In this document: positions 13,380-25,580 of the stretch, piece by piece
Numbering within the stretch: the first letter of the stretch is position 1
How the letters are laid out: each line of letters begins with the position of its first letter
Assembly (NCBI GenBank): GCA_025345505.1
Contig: JANVCC010000077.1
Coordinates: 4,775,494-4,839,493 of the forward strand
From: Todiramphus chloris collaris
Lineage: Eukaryota > Chordata > Aves > Coraciiformes > Alcedinidae
DNA: 64,000 bases
Direction of reading: 5' to 3'
Position numbers and translations under genes: made by a program
Notes under the pieces: generated by a model
Database searches by the model: none
Told to the model about the DNA's origin: nothing
What the model saw: only the letters and a program-made list of their open reading frames with translations

Positions 13380-13640
13380 ACACAGATCAATAAGGTGGCA
13401 AAAATCCTATCCTATTACCAGTATTCAGCAGCAAATGAAGCACCTTTAAGCTTAGCATATTATCATTTCATGCATTTACAATTAAAGACTTAGATAAGAT
13501 TAATTACTTTCAAGGTGACTCTTTACGATTGTAACCAGTCCAGTGTGGCTTTGTCACTAGGAGAAATAGCTGTCAATTTAACAATTGGATAGAAAAGGTT
13601 TATTTAACAGGCCTTGGGCTTTTTCTCTTTTATTTCCCTC
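13380..13640. promoter_or_regulatory. AT-rich block, candidate conserved noncoding element
   Basis: About 260 bp without simple repeats, with homeodomain- and GATA-type cores (ATTTACAATTAAAG, TTAGATAAGATTAATTA, TCAATTTAACAATTGG). It has the look of distal enhancers in gene deserts. Conservation is inferred, not shown. Confidence 0.3.
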
Positions 13641-14459
13641 AAGAGAAGAATAACTCCCTAGCAAAGAACACATCCAACACTGATAGTGAACTTGATAGAG
13701 ACCTGTCTACAACTGGAGTTTTTAGGTTTTTTTCTTTTGTTCCAAATATAAATATTTTAGGCACCCTGTTCTTCTGATGCCCTAAGTAGATGAAATGTAT
13801 CTATTACAACAGAAAAGAGCTGTACGTGCTGAATGGAGTGACTAGATTCCAGTACCTATCTCTGACAGCTTTTTTTCCATACAAAATGCGGAGAGACGAC
13901 AGAATAAAGACTAAACTCTACCACAAAGCATCAGCTGCATATTTATTTATTTATTTCCTTGCCTTATGCCCAGCTGAAAGAGACCAACTGGGTCCAACAA
14001 AAGTGCTGTCCCCTCAACTGATGGAAGGACTGCAAAGCAAAACCCAGCATGCTGCAAGGCACAGGATGCAACCAGACTTTGGTAGGACTTCCCCATAGGA
14101 GGTGCCGCTGTCTCAGAAAGAGCCCTGTGACTCCTGCTCAGGCAAAGTGCTGATGTTAGTATGGGAAGTGGACAGGCTCTCTGGTCTGCTATCACCTGTA
14201 TACCTCAACCACATCTTGGCCAGAATGGCTACATTCATTTTATGGTTGTGCCTGGCCTTACAATATATGGATCAGGGAGCATGATCTTTGGAGGCGCGTG
14301 CTAATTTATCCCACATGGGACAATCATATCTGGTTTTCTTTCCCAAGGCAGCATGCAGGGAAGTTGATTAGTACTCTTAACACCATTCACTGTGCCTGGG
14401 GGTTAAAGCACAAGCAATAAAAAGCCCTTAGCTTCCAGAAATAACAACAATAACAACAG

Positions 14460-14485
14460 CAAATCTCAACAAAAGCTGAGATTTG
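14460..14485. other. Short hairpin, 9-bp perfect stem and 8-nt loop
   Basis: CAAATCTCA (14460-14468) and TGAGATTTG (14477-14485) are exact reverse complements. It has no T-run, so it is not terminator-like, and it is too short for a miRNA precursor. Confidence 0.7.
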
Positions 14486-14552
14486 AGGGTGGGGTTTTTT
14501 TGATGGGTGGCCTGTTTCTGGATTTTAAGGCTTCCTACTGAACACATTTTTC

Positions 14553-14596
14553 AGTCCTGTGAACTGTTACTTCCCCCCCCCCCCAGTCCTGTGAAC
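14553..14596. repeat. Poly-C tract flanked by a 12-bp direct repeat
   Basis: AGTCCTGTGAAC occurs at 14553-14564 and 14585-14596 on either side of a run of 12 C (14573-14584). It looks like a 32-bp tandem duplication with a C-run that is likely unstable. Confidence 0.85.
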
Positions 14597-17500
14597 CTTT
14601 TACTTTTGTTGTTAACTCCTGAGGGCCTTAGATACTGCTTGAACTCTCAAGAAGTTAGGCTTCCTGGAAATCACCAGATCTGTGGTAGAAGCCCTGTTTA
14701 AGCTACTGAATCATAATGCAAAAAACCCACAGGAGCTAGGTGGGAAATGTGCAACTCCCCCACAATCCTTTCCCATTTTCTAACAAGCTCTCGTTTGCTC
14801 CCTAGTTACAAGATCACGAAGCAGTTGTCTTCTCATTTCTGAAATATCAGCAAACCCTCCTCCACAAAACTGAAAATGTTTTGAATGATAAAATGAAGGG
14901 TGAGGTTTCTCAAACTTGTCTGGGGGAGCAAGAACGGCTCATCCCCGCTGCAGTGAAAATGGCCTGGATCACTACATCACCTGGGAAGCCCTGCTTGGGA
15001 CATCATAGCTGGGACTTTTCAGCCTGTCACATGCCAAGAAGTGACAGAAGCAGAGGACCTCTGCTGTGAACGCTGGCCACGCACAGATAGAGAAAGGTCT
15101 GTTTCAAAAACAAAGAGCTCCTGAGCTGGTCTTCCGTGGGTGTCTGACTGCAGCCTGTTCAAACGTAAGTCAATTACCTTAGTTAACAGCTCTAGTCGAG
15201 AGGCAGCTGTAGGACTGACCCATAATAGGACTGCTGCTGCACTGTCCAGGCGCTTGGAAATCTGTTTCCTACTGTTTAGCATAAAGAGCGTAAGACAGGA
15301 CTTCCTCAAAGTCACAGCAATTTGCATCCTATAGCATCTCTTCTCATTTAACAAAATAACAATTGTCACTCGGTGAAAAATTTCTGGTCTGGGTTGTGTA
15401 GGAAATTTGATCCCAGCTCACACATCTTAAGTGCAAAAGAGACCTTTGAATTAAAGTTACTGAACAAATTTTTCCAGTGGGAAAAGGAAACAAAGCAGTA
15501 CCCCCTGTCTTAGAGTGACATTTAGTGACTACGAAGTTCCTACACAATAACAGAACAAGAATGATGGTAGCTGCAACAGGAGCCTTGACAGTGAGGGAGA
15601 TTTTAAGCAGTCCAGATATACGGTATATCCTTGGGGCCTTGGCAAGGATGCAAACTTCTCTCCCACACAACCTCAGTCACTCTTGAAAAGCCAAGTTCTG
15701 AAATTTTAAAAGGCAAAAATATTACAGCAACAGCAACAACAAACATGAAAATCAGATGTTAAATGATTACTAATGATCTTATCAATGTGTTGTATAATTG
15801 GGAGGGAGAGGTTTTAATTATTCAATTATTATCAACGATTATCCAACTAACACTAGGTTGTGCAGAGAGGTTTCAGCTTTGTAAGGAGAAGTTGCTGTGG
15901 TGTTTGGGGGAGGAGGGCAAATGGACTCCTGCAGTACAAAAGATGCCGAAGTAAGAATCAAGTACCAAGGTCTGTGGAAAGATAGGACTTTTGCCTGGAC
16001 AGCTAATTTTTTATTTTTTTCAGAACCCAAATGTGTGGAGGCATCTACAGCAGACTGAAATGTCTATTGGGGGGCATCCCAGGGTAGTACTCATGGGCGG
16101 CTGAATGCCCAGCTCTGGTGCAGGTAGATGCTGTGTGCTCTGCTGGGGCAAGCAGAGATGTGACTACCGCATGAACATATGCTGTGGTTTAAGGGTGAAC
16201 AGCCTGAGTGCTGGGGACAGGTGGTAACCCTGGCACCCTGAGGAGTCAGGGCAGCTGTTATTCCCTCCCCTTCCCTGCCACACCCCATACAGCAAGGAGA
16301 CAGGAGGTTTGGGGGGCTCTTCCTTCCTGGTTTCTGGGAGCTGTGAGGGCATCTCAGCAGGGCTGGGCCTGATCCCACGTGCGCCACGCGATCCATCACC
16401 ATCCCAGAGTGGGTTTTGTATGGAGTTCTGTATCCTTCTGCCCTTAATATTCCTTCTTCAGTTTTCTCTTGTTCTTCACTGAAGTTGTTATAGTCTTAAC
16501 TTCCAATCTTGGGTGAGACATTTTTCTTTTTCCTTATTCCCCTTTTTATTTTCCCCTGGGTGGGAGGGGGGGCTAATCCTGATCTGTGTTTGTGGGCTTG
16601 CTCTGAGCCTTAAATGAAGACAGTGTGTTGCAGAGGCCGCATACATTCAGTTATCCAGTTCAGAAATAACCCAGAGAGATGATCAGACAATTGTGAGATG
16701 TAATTGCTCGCTCTGGCAGCCCAGCTGGGCCACAGGATACTTGTGGGCAACAGAGCTGCAGCAGGGAAGCTGGGGCACGTGGTGCTTCCTCTGTGCAGAA
16801 CGGCCAGGGCACACATCCCAGCTCTGTGCGTGCAGCACTCTCCTTGCTATGGAGCGAGCTGTGAAAAGCATTGGGCCTGGTCTATTATTTAACTGTCAGT
16901 CAGCAACTTTATCCTTGACCTTCCTGAAAAACTCTGTATTTTACTGTTGCATTGGGAACTGTGAAGAATGCAGGTCCCTTTTTCCCACAGCATTGCAAGT
17001 CTCCCCGTGGGTCATCTTGACAAATTATTTAACCCTACTCCCAAGCACTAAGATTTTTGGGCCATTTCCCTATTGACTCTGCTCTTTGGCAGCCTTAGAA
17101 GTGAAAAAGGCGGTGGATTTTGGAGAAAATTTGAAGGTTAGCAAAGGTGCCTAGAGTCAAATAGTGAGAGAATCACTGAGTTACTGGGAAAGCCACATGC
17201 AGCAACTAAATGCATATATTTAGGCAGTAGTTGAAGTAGTTTTTCAGAAATCGGGTTGCTTTGCTATGTTGTCTGTGCTCTTCTAGGTCTGTTTTTATTC
17301 TGTTGTTAAAAACAAAATACAGCTTATTTGCTGCAGAAACCAAAGGCTTGTTGAGGATCATTACAGCTGGTGTTGCGTCCAGACTGCTGTTTGCCACCGT
17401 TTCCTTTGGAGATGAAGCTGGTTTGAGAAGGTCCTCCCGCCCCGAGCCCTGCTCTCCTCCTGCCCACCCACCGCTGAGTGCTGTCCCCACCCCGTGCTGT

Positions 17501-18238
17501 GACCGCAACCACCAAAAGCACTGAGGAGGTTACAAAGAGGGGTATGACCTGGGTTCAGACAGTGTCCCAGTGAAAGAAATAACCTAGCTAGACAGAACAG
17601 ACTTTTCTGCTGGAATAATGAGCTGCAGCAGGTCTTAGAAGCCCCGAAGCCAACACACAGGAGGCAGCAGGCACTTCTCCCAGTGCCGCTTCCCCTGGGA
17701 AGTGCGGGCAGCGCCTCCTCCACCTCCGGTGGCAAGCGCAGTGGCCTGGGCCCGGCCTGGTGCCATCTTGGGCCTCATCTTTGGGACAGCGGTAGCGTCT
17801 CCTTCAGCCAGTTAAGGCAGGGCTTTCTGGAGGTTGTGCTCTAGTCAGTCTCCAGCTGTAAGGCCTGAGAGGAAACACTGGGTGATCCATTAAAGCTTTC
17901 ACCTCACAGGAGGTTAGGCTACGTGATCTAGTGGTCCACTGGCCTTCAGCGCTAATGCAGAAGCGAGTTCAGCTTCCATTGCCCTGCTGATTGCCATAAC
18001 CCATCCCCAGAACATTCTGCCACACCCCTCACTGCAATCCAGGTCTCAGTGCAACTGAACTTTGAAGATACTTGGCCCTCCTTGTACCGTGGCTTATTTT
18101 GCTATTAAAAGTAATTTCAGTTCCTACTTTGTGATTCCTGTTCTTTACGTCCTTTGCACCTGGCTCTTTATACATCAGTGCAGTATCTGAACACGTCTAG
18201 CTTTGCCTCACGCCAGTGAGAGAGTGCAGTCCTTTTCA

Positions 18239-18358
18239 CCCCATTTAATAGCTTGGGACATGGAGGTACAGAGGTCATTTTAGAAACAAGATGGGCATTA
18301 AGTAGAGCCCTGGGTTTAGACCCCAGCTTGACTAGAGACGTGCTTTGTCACCTCACTT
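18239..18358 (-). repeat. MIR-like (CORE-SINE) relic, reverse orientation
   Basis: Read on the + strand it follows reversed MIR: CCCCATTTAATAGC..GGAGGTACAGAGGTCA, then a worn CORE, then AGTAGAGCCCTGGGTTTAGACCCCAG (degenerate tRNA-derived B-box region) and ACGTGCTTTGTC. About 120 bp align in order. A CR1 tail starts about 80 bp later. Confidence 0.6.
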
Positions 18359-18436
18359 ACATGTGTGCGGTTTTTGATCTGGTCTTAAATATATATATAC
18401 AGATGATTTTAGGTACCAGACCCACTCAGTTAATCT

Positions 18437-18640
18437 TAGGATCACAGAATGGTAAGGGTTGAAAGGGGCATCTGGAGACCATCTTGTCCAACTCTTCCGC
18501 TAAAGCAGGGTCACCTAGAGCAGGTTGCACAGGAACACATCCAGGTGGGTTTTGAAAATCTCCAGAGGAGACACCATGACCTCCCTATGCAGCCGTTTCC
18601 AGTGCTCTCTCACCCTCAAAGCAAGTTTTTCCCTTATCCA
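18437..18640 (-). mobile_element. CR1 LINE 3' fragment, minus orientation
   Basis: Starts with the reversed CR1 3' end (ATCACAGAATGG), then GGTTGAAAGGGGCATCTGGAG, CCATCTTGTCCAACTC, a CACAGGAACACATCCAGG block, CTCCAGAGGAGACACCATGACC and CAGTGCTCTCTCACCCTC. Similarity fades at about 18640. It is the usual 5'-truncated, dead CR1 copy of bird genomes. Confidence 0.9.
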
Positions 18641-19070
18641 GGATCCAGGACAGTTTTTAGTGGTTTATGGACAATTTGGACAAAGCACCAGGTACTTTTT
18701 TGTGTTCTTAGGAGGAAAAATTGAGATCAGAAACCAAACTTTCTCAGGAAATTTGTGGCCCAAGCAGGAGAGAGGACCAAGGTTTCCTGAGCTCCAACCA
18801 TTTACCCTTTCTTCCCCACCCCAAGTCTGTCTGAGAGCATGTGCTTGGAAGGATGTCTGTTCAGCTATGGTGTGGTCTTTATTGTTCTCTCCTCTTGAGT
18901 GTAAACTTCTAGGAAGTTGTATATGTTTGGTGGGAAAGTCAAGTCATTTATATACCCGCTTTGCTTACATATACAAATGTTGGGACCAGGACTGAAAGTG
19001 TGAGTATGGGGAGAGAAACCCCAGCTGTGCAGAGCAGGAGCTTAGTTTTGGTTATGATTTCTCCCCACCA
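18641..19070. other. Intergenic, no gene seen
   Basis: The open frame 18525-18995 begins within the CR1 fragment and has no recognisable domain. Confidence 0.6.
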
Positions 19071-19240
19071 GCTGGTCTGCATAATTACATAACATATTAA
19101 GCCAAGTAATCCTGCTTTCTGTAATATGTAAATTCATTTACAACCATCTCTTAACGCAAAGATGTACACTGCGTTTGCCTTTAACTGTACATCTTTTAAG
19201 AGTGCAGTCAGCAAGCTATTAATTATCTGGTTAGCTTAAC
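19071..19240. promoter_or_regulatory. AT-rich block with an imperfect 15-bp hairpin; candidate conserved noncoding element
   Basis: Contains TAATTA/ATTAAT-type homeodomain cores and an inverted repeat: CTTAA (19150-19154) plus AAGATGTACA (19159-19168), facing TGTACATCTT (19186-19195) plus TTAAG (19196-19200). The loop is 17 nt, with a 4-nt bulge on the left arm. The TGTACA palindrome lies in each arm. Confidence 0.4.
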
Positions 19241-19953
19241 AGAGAGGGGCCCGTGCCTGTTTCTTTCTCCCCAGACCATGCATCCTGCTCCTGGGAACTG
19301 CTGAGCTCTCATGTCTGGATGAGGCAACAAGGTAAGGCGAGAAAAAAAGAGTAAGGTCAACCAAGCTGTTTCTCTGCCAACATCTGAAGTTATGAACATA
19401 AATCCCCAGGGAAGGGAGGGCTCCATGAGAGAGGGTCGACAGGTGGAGCAAACATGAAACACATCCCAGCAAATCCATTATGGACAAGTATTAGCACTTC
19501 ATCTGCAGCATATGCCATCGTATCACTGTTCCAGCTGCTGAGGCTTTGAAACATCTTGTGAAACTTGTTCAAAACTGTGGAGGAGGATTTCGCTCCTAAA
19601 GCTCTCCAACCTGTTTCAGCAGTAGTTCCTGGGCAATTAACCATTACTGGCAGGACAAGGCTGATGACCTAATGCCTGTGCTGGTGTGAAGGAGACAGGC
19701 TGAGGTTGTGATCTAGGCCTCTTTTTAGGAATTATTAGCAAGGGGGAGCCTGTTTTGTCTTTTTCCCTGTAAAATGCAAGGCAAAGATGCAGACCAGCAC
19801 ATGCATACACACACACACGGGTGGCTGAATGGTTTGGCTCCTGGTGCCTTACACCTGCCTGCATAGCTGTGACACCAGAGGTGTCTCGGGGATTTCTCAT
19901 ACTGCAAAGACATGCCATGTGTTGTATGGCATCCTTGGAAAGCCCCGTGGTAA
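19241..19953. other. Intergenic, no gene seen
   Basis: Short frames only. A (CA)n tract lies at about 19806-19818. Confidence 0.6.
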
Positions 19954-20016
19954 GGAGGGGGAGGGGGGAGGGGAAGGGGGGGGGGGAGGGGGGGGGGGGG
20001 GGGGGGAAGGGGGGAG
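19954..20016 (+). repeat. Long G-rich tract including a 19-G run
   Basis: Sixty-three bases of only G and A, with one uninterrupted run of 19 G (19988-20006). Strong quadruplex potential and prone to sequencing length error. The opposite strand reads as poly-Pro/Leu and is not a protein. Confidence 0.95.
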
Positions 20017-23000
20017 CTTTTGGATGCCATCTGAGATAAGATGGCTGGCCAGAGGCACTGTGGGAGTATTTCAGAAGAGGGAGAACAGAGCTGCTGAGAG
20101 ACTAGTAATGCTGTCACAGGAAGCTAGTGCTGTTTGTGAGCTTGGGGAAGGGGTGTAAGATCATGAGCCCAATGTTTTTTCTTTGTGGAAGAGTGTTTCC
20201 CTTCTGCGGTGGTACAACACCCTCCTTCCCATCCAGTCCCCATGCTTTTGGCAGTGCATGTGCAATTGAGTGATCTTTGTGGGGAGAACTACAGATGGTC
20301 TCACCTGATATGTGCAAAGCAAGAGCAAGACATGTCCTAGAGGTAAGGAACTGGCTGGCCCTGCTGGGGTTTGACATTTCCTGTGAACTCAAACACTTCA
20401 TGTTGAAACAAAAGGGATGCTCACAGGTGGGTTGCTGCAAGAGAGGGGAGAGGGGAAGCACCAGTGTCCTGCTCCAAGATGGAAGGGTCTGGGTAAGCCC
20501 ATGAGCACCAAGTGCAGATAGTAGAGCAGTTTGACGCTCCATACTGCCTGCCATGAAATCAGAAAAGCTTGGAGGATTGCCAGCTGCCAGGAAACACATT
20601 CACAGTAACACTGGAATGAGCCAGCCTCTGACTCAAATCTCCAGCTAATCATCCTTCACTGATGGAACTCGGTACACATTTAGTTGGGGGATTCCTGTTT
20701 TCATAGGTCATCTCATTTGATTTCATCGGCTGAGGTGCAACTTAATTTCCCAGAATATGTGCCCAACTATATTCTGCAGGTAGCTGCTCTTAATGTGCTT
20801 TGCTCTATCGATTTCTTCTGATGGGGTGCTTTAGTATATGGATAGAGAGAAACCAGATTCCATTCCATTAACATCTGCTTTTGTTTTAAATGGCAACAAA
20901 TGTAATTGTAACCTAAATCACTCTATCTCTCCCCCTTGCCCCCCAAGCAGGTTCTTTGCTTTAACAGCCCCATGCAGTAGCAGCTGGAGTGTCTCAGCTG
21001 GAGCCACTCAACCATCAGAGGGTCTATCCCTGGCTGCTGAGGTGCTCCAGAGGCAAGAGAGGAATCATGTCTTGGGCAGAGAACCAAGCAGTACAGTGAC
21101 TGTGCCATGAGACGGACATCGCTACTTGTTGGAGATGGGCAGTGGGGTATTCCCTGGGGCTGGAAAGCAGCACAGGAGATGGATCCATGACTTCTTCTCT
21201 GTGTTATATCTTCTGTGCCTGCTTCACTTTCACATGTTGTCTTTTTCCTCCCTATGTATAAAGCTCAACCCTGTATGTGTGGGTGCCCTGACTTTGTCCA
21301 TTGCCACAACAGTATGAGTATGGTGAGCAAGTCAGATCCTTCATGCTAGTACAAGCAGAAACCCTGTTCTTCTGCATCTAGGTGATTCAGGTGGTGATTC
21401 TCCTAGCCATGCAGGGCAGGAGAGAGAGCAGCTAAGTCAGTCTCTGGTGAGCTGAGATTGACTTAGCATCTTCTGCCTCCCTATAGCAATATGGGAAAGA
21501 AAACATTGAATTTAAGAAAAAGTCCACCATCTAAATAACAGCTGCTTTGGGCTAGTTTAATCTCCGTTGTAGCTGGGTGTTTATTTAACATGTGACGTAA
21601 TGCTACAGCCTCTGCTGGGCAGGGGTACTGCCACAGCAACAGCAGTAGCCCCTGCCACAGTTTCTGCCTTTTGAACTGCACAGCCTTGTCCCACAGAAGC
21701 TCAGACATGCCCTGGCTGATGGGAACTGCGTACTTTTGCACAATGGTTTAAAAATAACATTTGCACACACAGAGTGGGCTCAGCAGCAAGACGTGCTTCC
21801 CTCTCTTTCTGCAGTTTCCTGAGAGCACAGCTGGATGGTTTTAGACCATGTTAGGGATGTCCCAAGGAAAGGATTTGTGGAAGGGGTAGCAGAGGTGGGG
21901 CTGATCAGAGGAGTCGAAGGGAGAAATGACTAAGCAGCTATCAATTATAGGAGGCAGCTCAGGTATCAATTTATTATTGCACATTTGATCGTCTGCTGCA
22001 GATTTCTGTGTCATTGTTCTGGTGCTTAGTGATTGTATCTTGACTCACTAAAAAAAGTTGTGAAGAGGTTATGCCAATTTGAAACCCGACTTAATGTTTT
22101 TAAGGCCTGACCAAAGTCAGAAGAAACAAAAGATGGTTACCTGCATCTGCATCATGTGTTGCCATGGTTACAACAGGCAGGGCTCTTCTCTTGTGGGGGA
22201 TGCTTGGGGACATCTATCATTTCAGATATCGGTGACTTGATCTGACTCTTTCAGTCATAACGGTAGAAAATTGGTAGGTCTTTTTAGAGCTTGACCTTCA
22301 TGAGCATCACTATCATAGACCGCACTTGGTGTCATCATAGACAGACATTTTCAGTATTCAGTGGTATATGTGGTGACACAACTTACTGTGCACAGCCTTA
22401 GCAAAAACTGGTTTGAGAAGCATTGATCTATGGTGTATTCCCTCCTGCTTTGTGCACCTGGTACAAGATATTACCAGCCATGGTCCTCCCTCAACTTCCC
22501 TGGGGGATCTCTTCCACAGTCTGCCACATTTGATAAACACAAAAAGACAAAGACGCATTTCTCCTGTTCTGTCTGCTCACCACATTCTATATTTAAGTCC
22601 AGTTTTCTTATAAGGTGTTTGGTCACAGCCATGCTGGCTCCTGACACAAGTGAAGGAGCCCTAGGGAGCCACTGGAACTCTCTCTCCCCTTGCTGCTGAG
22701 ACACACCACACAGCTCTTGGCTGTATGAAGGTTTTCGTATCTCACTTGTTGGTTTATAGCAGAACTGGCAAAGGTGAATGCTTAGAGCAGCTTCTGTACA
22801 ATGGGCCAAGTAGGCAAGGTCTGTCCAGCTAGGATGGGGCTCCAGGATCTGTCACATCTGGGGTGGCACAGGGACAGCAATGAGGAAGCAGTTGTTCTAC
22901 CAGGGAGAATCAGATTAGAATATCAGGTAGCAGTTTATAGAATAAAATAAGATACTTTTTTGCACAAATTGTCTTACACACAGTGGTGAGTGAAAAATCC

Positions 23001-23859
23001 ACTGAGAGCTATTAAATATGGAGATAATATCTTTGGTCCAGGAAGCCTCTGGTATTTCTGGGGAAGTGTCACTACAGGCTTTCCTGGCATTTACAACTTC
23101 CCTAGGCATCTGTTATGGGCCGCTGACAGAGACAGGATGCCTGGCTACAACAACCAGACAGGTTGACTGCCCTAGGAACAGCCTGTCCCTGACATGGGTA
23201 CAACATCCCACTTCAAAAATCACCTTCTTCCCATGGCTCATTTGCAGTTCCCTGCTCCCTGGTGGGAGTTTTCAGTGCAGAATTTTGCTCAGCAGTGGCA
23301 AAGAAGCCCATCCCTCGCTGAAATCTTCCTGCTATTGGAGTGGGATGGTCGGAGTTTGGGAAAATCTTGCACCACAGTGTGGACTATTTCTACGTGACCT
23401 GGTCCTGAGTAGGTACTAGCCAACTAGCCTGGCCCCTAACGGAGGGGGCCATATGTGAATGGAGCAATGTTTTGCTAATGTGTTACCTTTCATACTTCCA
23501 CATTGACCTGAAATCTTCAGACAATGTAAGAAAAAGGCCCTGCCTGTTTTGTCAAGGGCTGCACAAGAGTCTCCAGGACAGTGTTTGGGAAATTGCTAGA
23601 TTTTCTAGAAAAATGTACAAGTTGCTCAAAAAGGCAACTTGTCACTTGAATCATCAGTGCTATGTGTTACAGATGCAGGCTGGCTTTCAAAATTGGATTG
23701 GTGGAGTAATTCAGGGAACTTCAAATGGGTCATCTTAGCTGTCCTCCGACTTTTCCATCCTTACATTATGGAAGAGTGTACAAAAGGGGGAGGTGGTGTA
23801 AGAGAAAGCAAAGCAACATACCAGGTTTTGATGGTTCTGCATATCAAACTTGTGTCCAA
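20017..23859. other. Intergenic, no gene seen
   Basis: Open frames such as 20114-20599 (minus) and 23018-23419 (plus) show no domain, codon bias or splice pairing that I can defend. No repeat family was recognised. Confidence 0.55.
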
Positions 23860-24090
23860 GATTTAGACTAGACATTAGGAAAAAATTCTTCACGGAAAGG
23901 GTAGTGAAATATTGGAATGGGCTGCCCAGGGAGGCAGTTGAGTCCCCTTCCCTGGATGTGTTTAAACATCGCTTGGATGTGGTGTTGGGGGATGTGGTCT
24001 AGGGGTGAGCTTGTAGAGTAGGGATAATGGTTGGACACGATGATCCCAAGGGGCTTTTCCAACCTGAGTGATTCTGTGATACGATGATAC
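23860..24090 (+). mobile_element. CR1 LINE 3' tail, plus orientation
   Basis: Clear CR1 3' region: GATTTAGACTAGACATTAGG, TTCTTCACGGAAAGGGT, GGAATGGGCTGCCCAGGGAG, CCTTCCCTGGATGTGTTTAA, GGTTGGACACGATGATCCC, TTTTCCAACCTGAGTGATTC, ending in the degenerate octamer repeat TGATTCTGTGATACGATGAT. It is about 230 bp, 5'-truncated and noncoding. Confidence 0.95.
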
Positions 24091-25514
24091 TCCTCAGCTG
24101 CTGGTATCCATGTCTGGCACTCTAGAAGTGCTGCTGGATCAAGCTCCAACCTTTCACCACCAACCTTCAGAGCCTGCTCTTTGGTAGCTACAGCCAAAGG
24201 GTTTTCTTGCTGAACAAGGGAAGATCTCCTCTTTCATTGAAGAAATGGGTATTTGTATGGACAAGAAGTTGTGAGAGTGCCACAGCAGAGTTAGAGGGAA
24301 TTTCCCATGGGGACTTGTGTTCTCTGAAGAGTCCTTGCAATCTGTGGTAGTACCTGTGGCCTAAGGGCCATGAAGTCTCCGTGTGCCCTCCTTGGTGTCC
24401 CAGTGTAGGAAGTGTACAACAGGATAGCTTGTGCAGAGATGCTGTGGAGCTTTCTCACCTGCTCAGGGCTTCTTTTCTCTGTTGCAGCTGTGATCTCAGA
24501 GGCAAATCCTGATCAGTAGCACAAAAAATAACCAACTGCTTTGGGAATGCCTGGGGTGAACTTTCTTTCTGGGGGGGAAAGTATTATTTCTACTCTCTCC
24601 CATCATATAACCATCAGAGGTGAGTCAACCTCATAGAAGATGAGTTGTGCAGCCATAAAATTGTAAGCAATATGGTTTTCATTACAATGAATACTTTTCC
24701 CCAGGGAGCAACGTCAGTGCTTTAAAGAACTGAGAACTCTTCCTGATGATATTTTATTTTGTTTTCTGTTCCAGGTTTTCAGAGCTGCCGCTCAGGCAGC
24801 TTCACAAAGATTTTATTTCTGGAGCAGAAGCAGGACAATAACTAATTCTGAGGGCAATCTAGAAATAATTTTTCTTTTACAAGAAGACAAATTGCAACCA
24901 GCAAAGTCTCATCACTTGGGAAACTGTGTGCCCTATGGCATGAACTCAAACTCTCCTGTGCCATTATGGTTTTGGATTCAGAGGGGACAGTTTGGTGCAC
25001 ACAAACACAAATGTGGTGCCAGTACCACATCCCTTCTAACATGATTGTTTCTCCTGGACTTCTCTGACATCTCGGTTCTTCACAGGCTCTCAAGATGGAA
25101 TTGACATCCCCAGCCTCCCTCACCAATACCCTGCATTTTGGGACTCCTAAAGCGTGGGCTTCCTTTTAGAAGAGGAAATGAGCTGCTCCACTGACAACAG
25201 AACCTTCTGGTATTGTCTGAGGAGCAGCAGTAGAAGAAGAGCTAGCACTGGTGAACTACCACTGCTTTTAGACCAGCACCTGCACAAGGTCCTGCATACA
25301 TTACTCTGCCACTCACACAGCTGCAGTGGTGTCAGTAAAGCAATGTATGTTTAAGACAGGTGACATGATAACCCCTGAACCAAGGCAATATTCTGCTGCA
25401 AGTGACATCTGGTGACAGCCTTAACTGGCAGCCACGCAGCATCTCAACTCATTTATGGTTGTTTTCCTGGCAGGGTGGAAAAGGTAAACTTTGTTTTCTT
25501 TAAAGTGAGAAAGG

Positions 25515-25580
25515 CTTTTTAGTTTTTTTGTTGAGTTTTTGGGGTTGGGGTTTTGGTTTTTGTTTGATTGATTGATTTTT
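25515..25580. repeat. T/G-rich simple sequence
   Basis: GTTTTTGGGG/GGTTTTGG-like units pass into (TTGA)n. Degenerate low-complexity DNA. Confidence 0.7.

Larger units (their letters stand above)
13641..18238. other. Intergenic, no gene seen; two small features
   Basis: Contains a (TATT)n tract at about 13938-13957, a 9-bp hairpin at 14460-14485 and a C12 run with duplicated flank at 14553-14596. The rest shows only short, unsupported frames, with moderately GC-rich sequence at 17.4-17.8 kb. Confidence 0.55.

Noticed and set aside
18525-18995. 156-codon open frame
   Set aside because: It starts inside the CR1 fragment, is not in the LINE's coding region, and has no domain.
19725-20117. Poly-Pro/Leu protein on the minus strand
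   Set aside because: It is translation of the G-run simple repeat.
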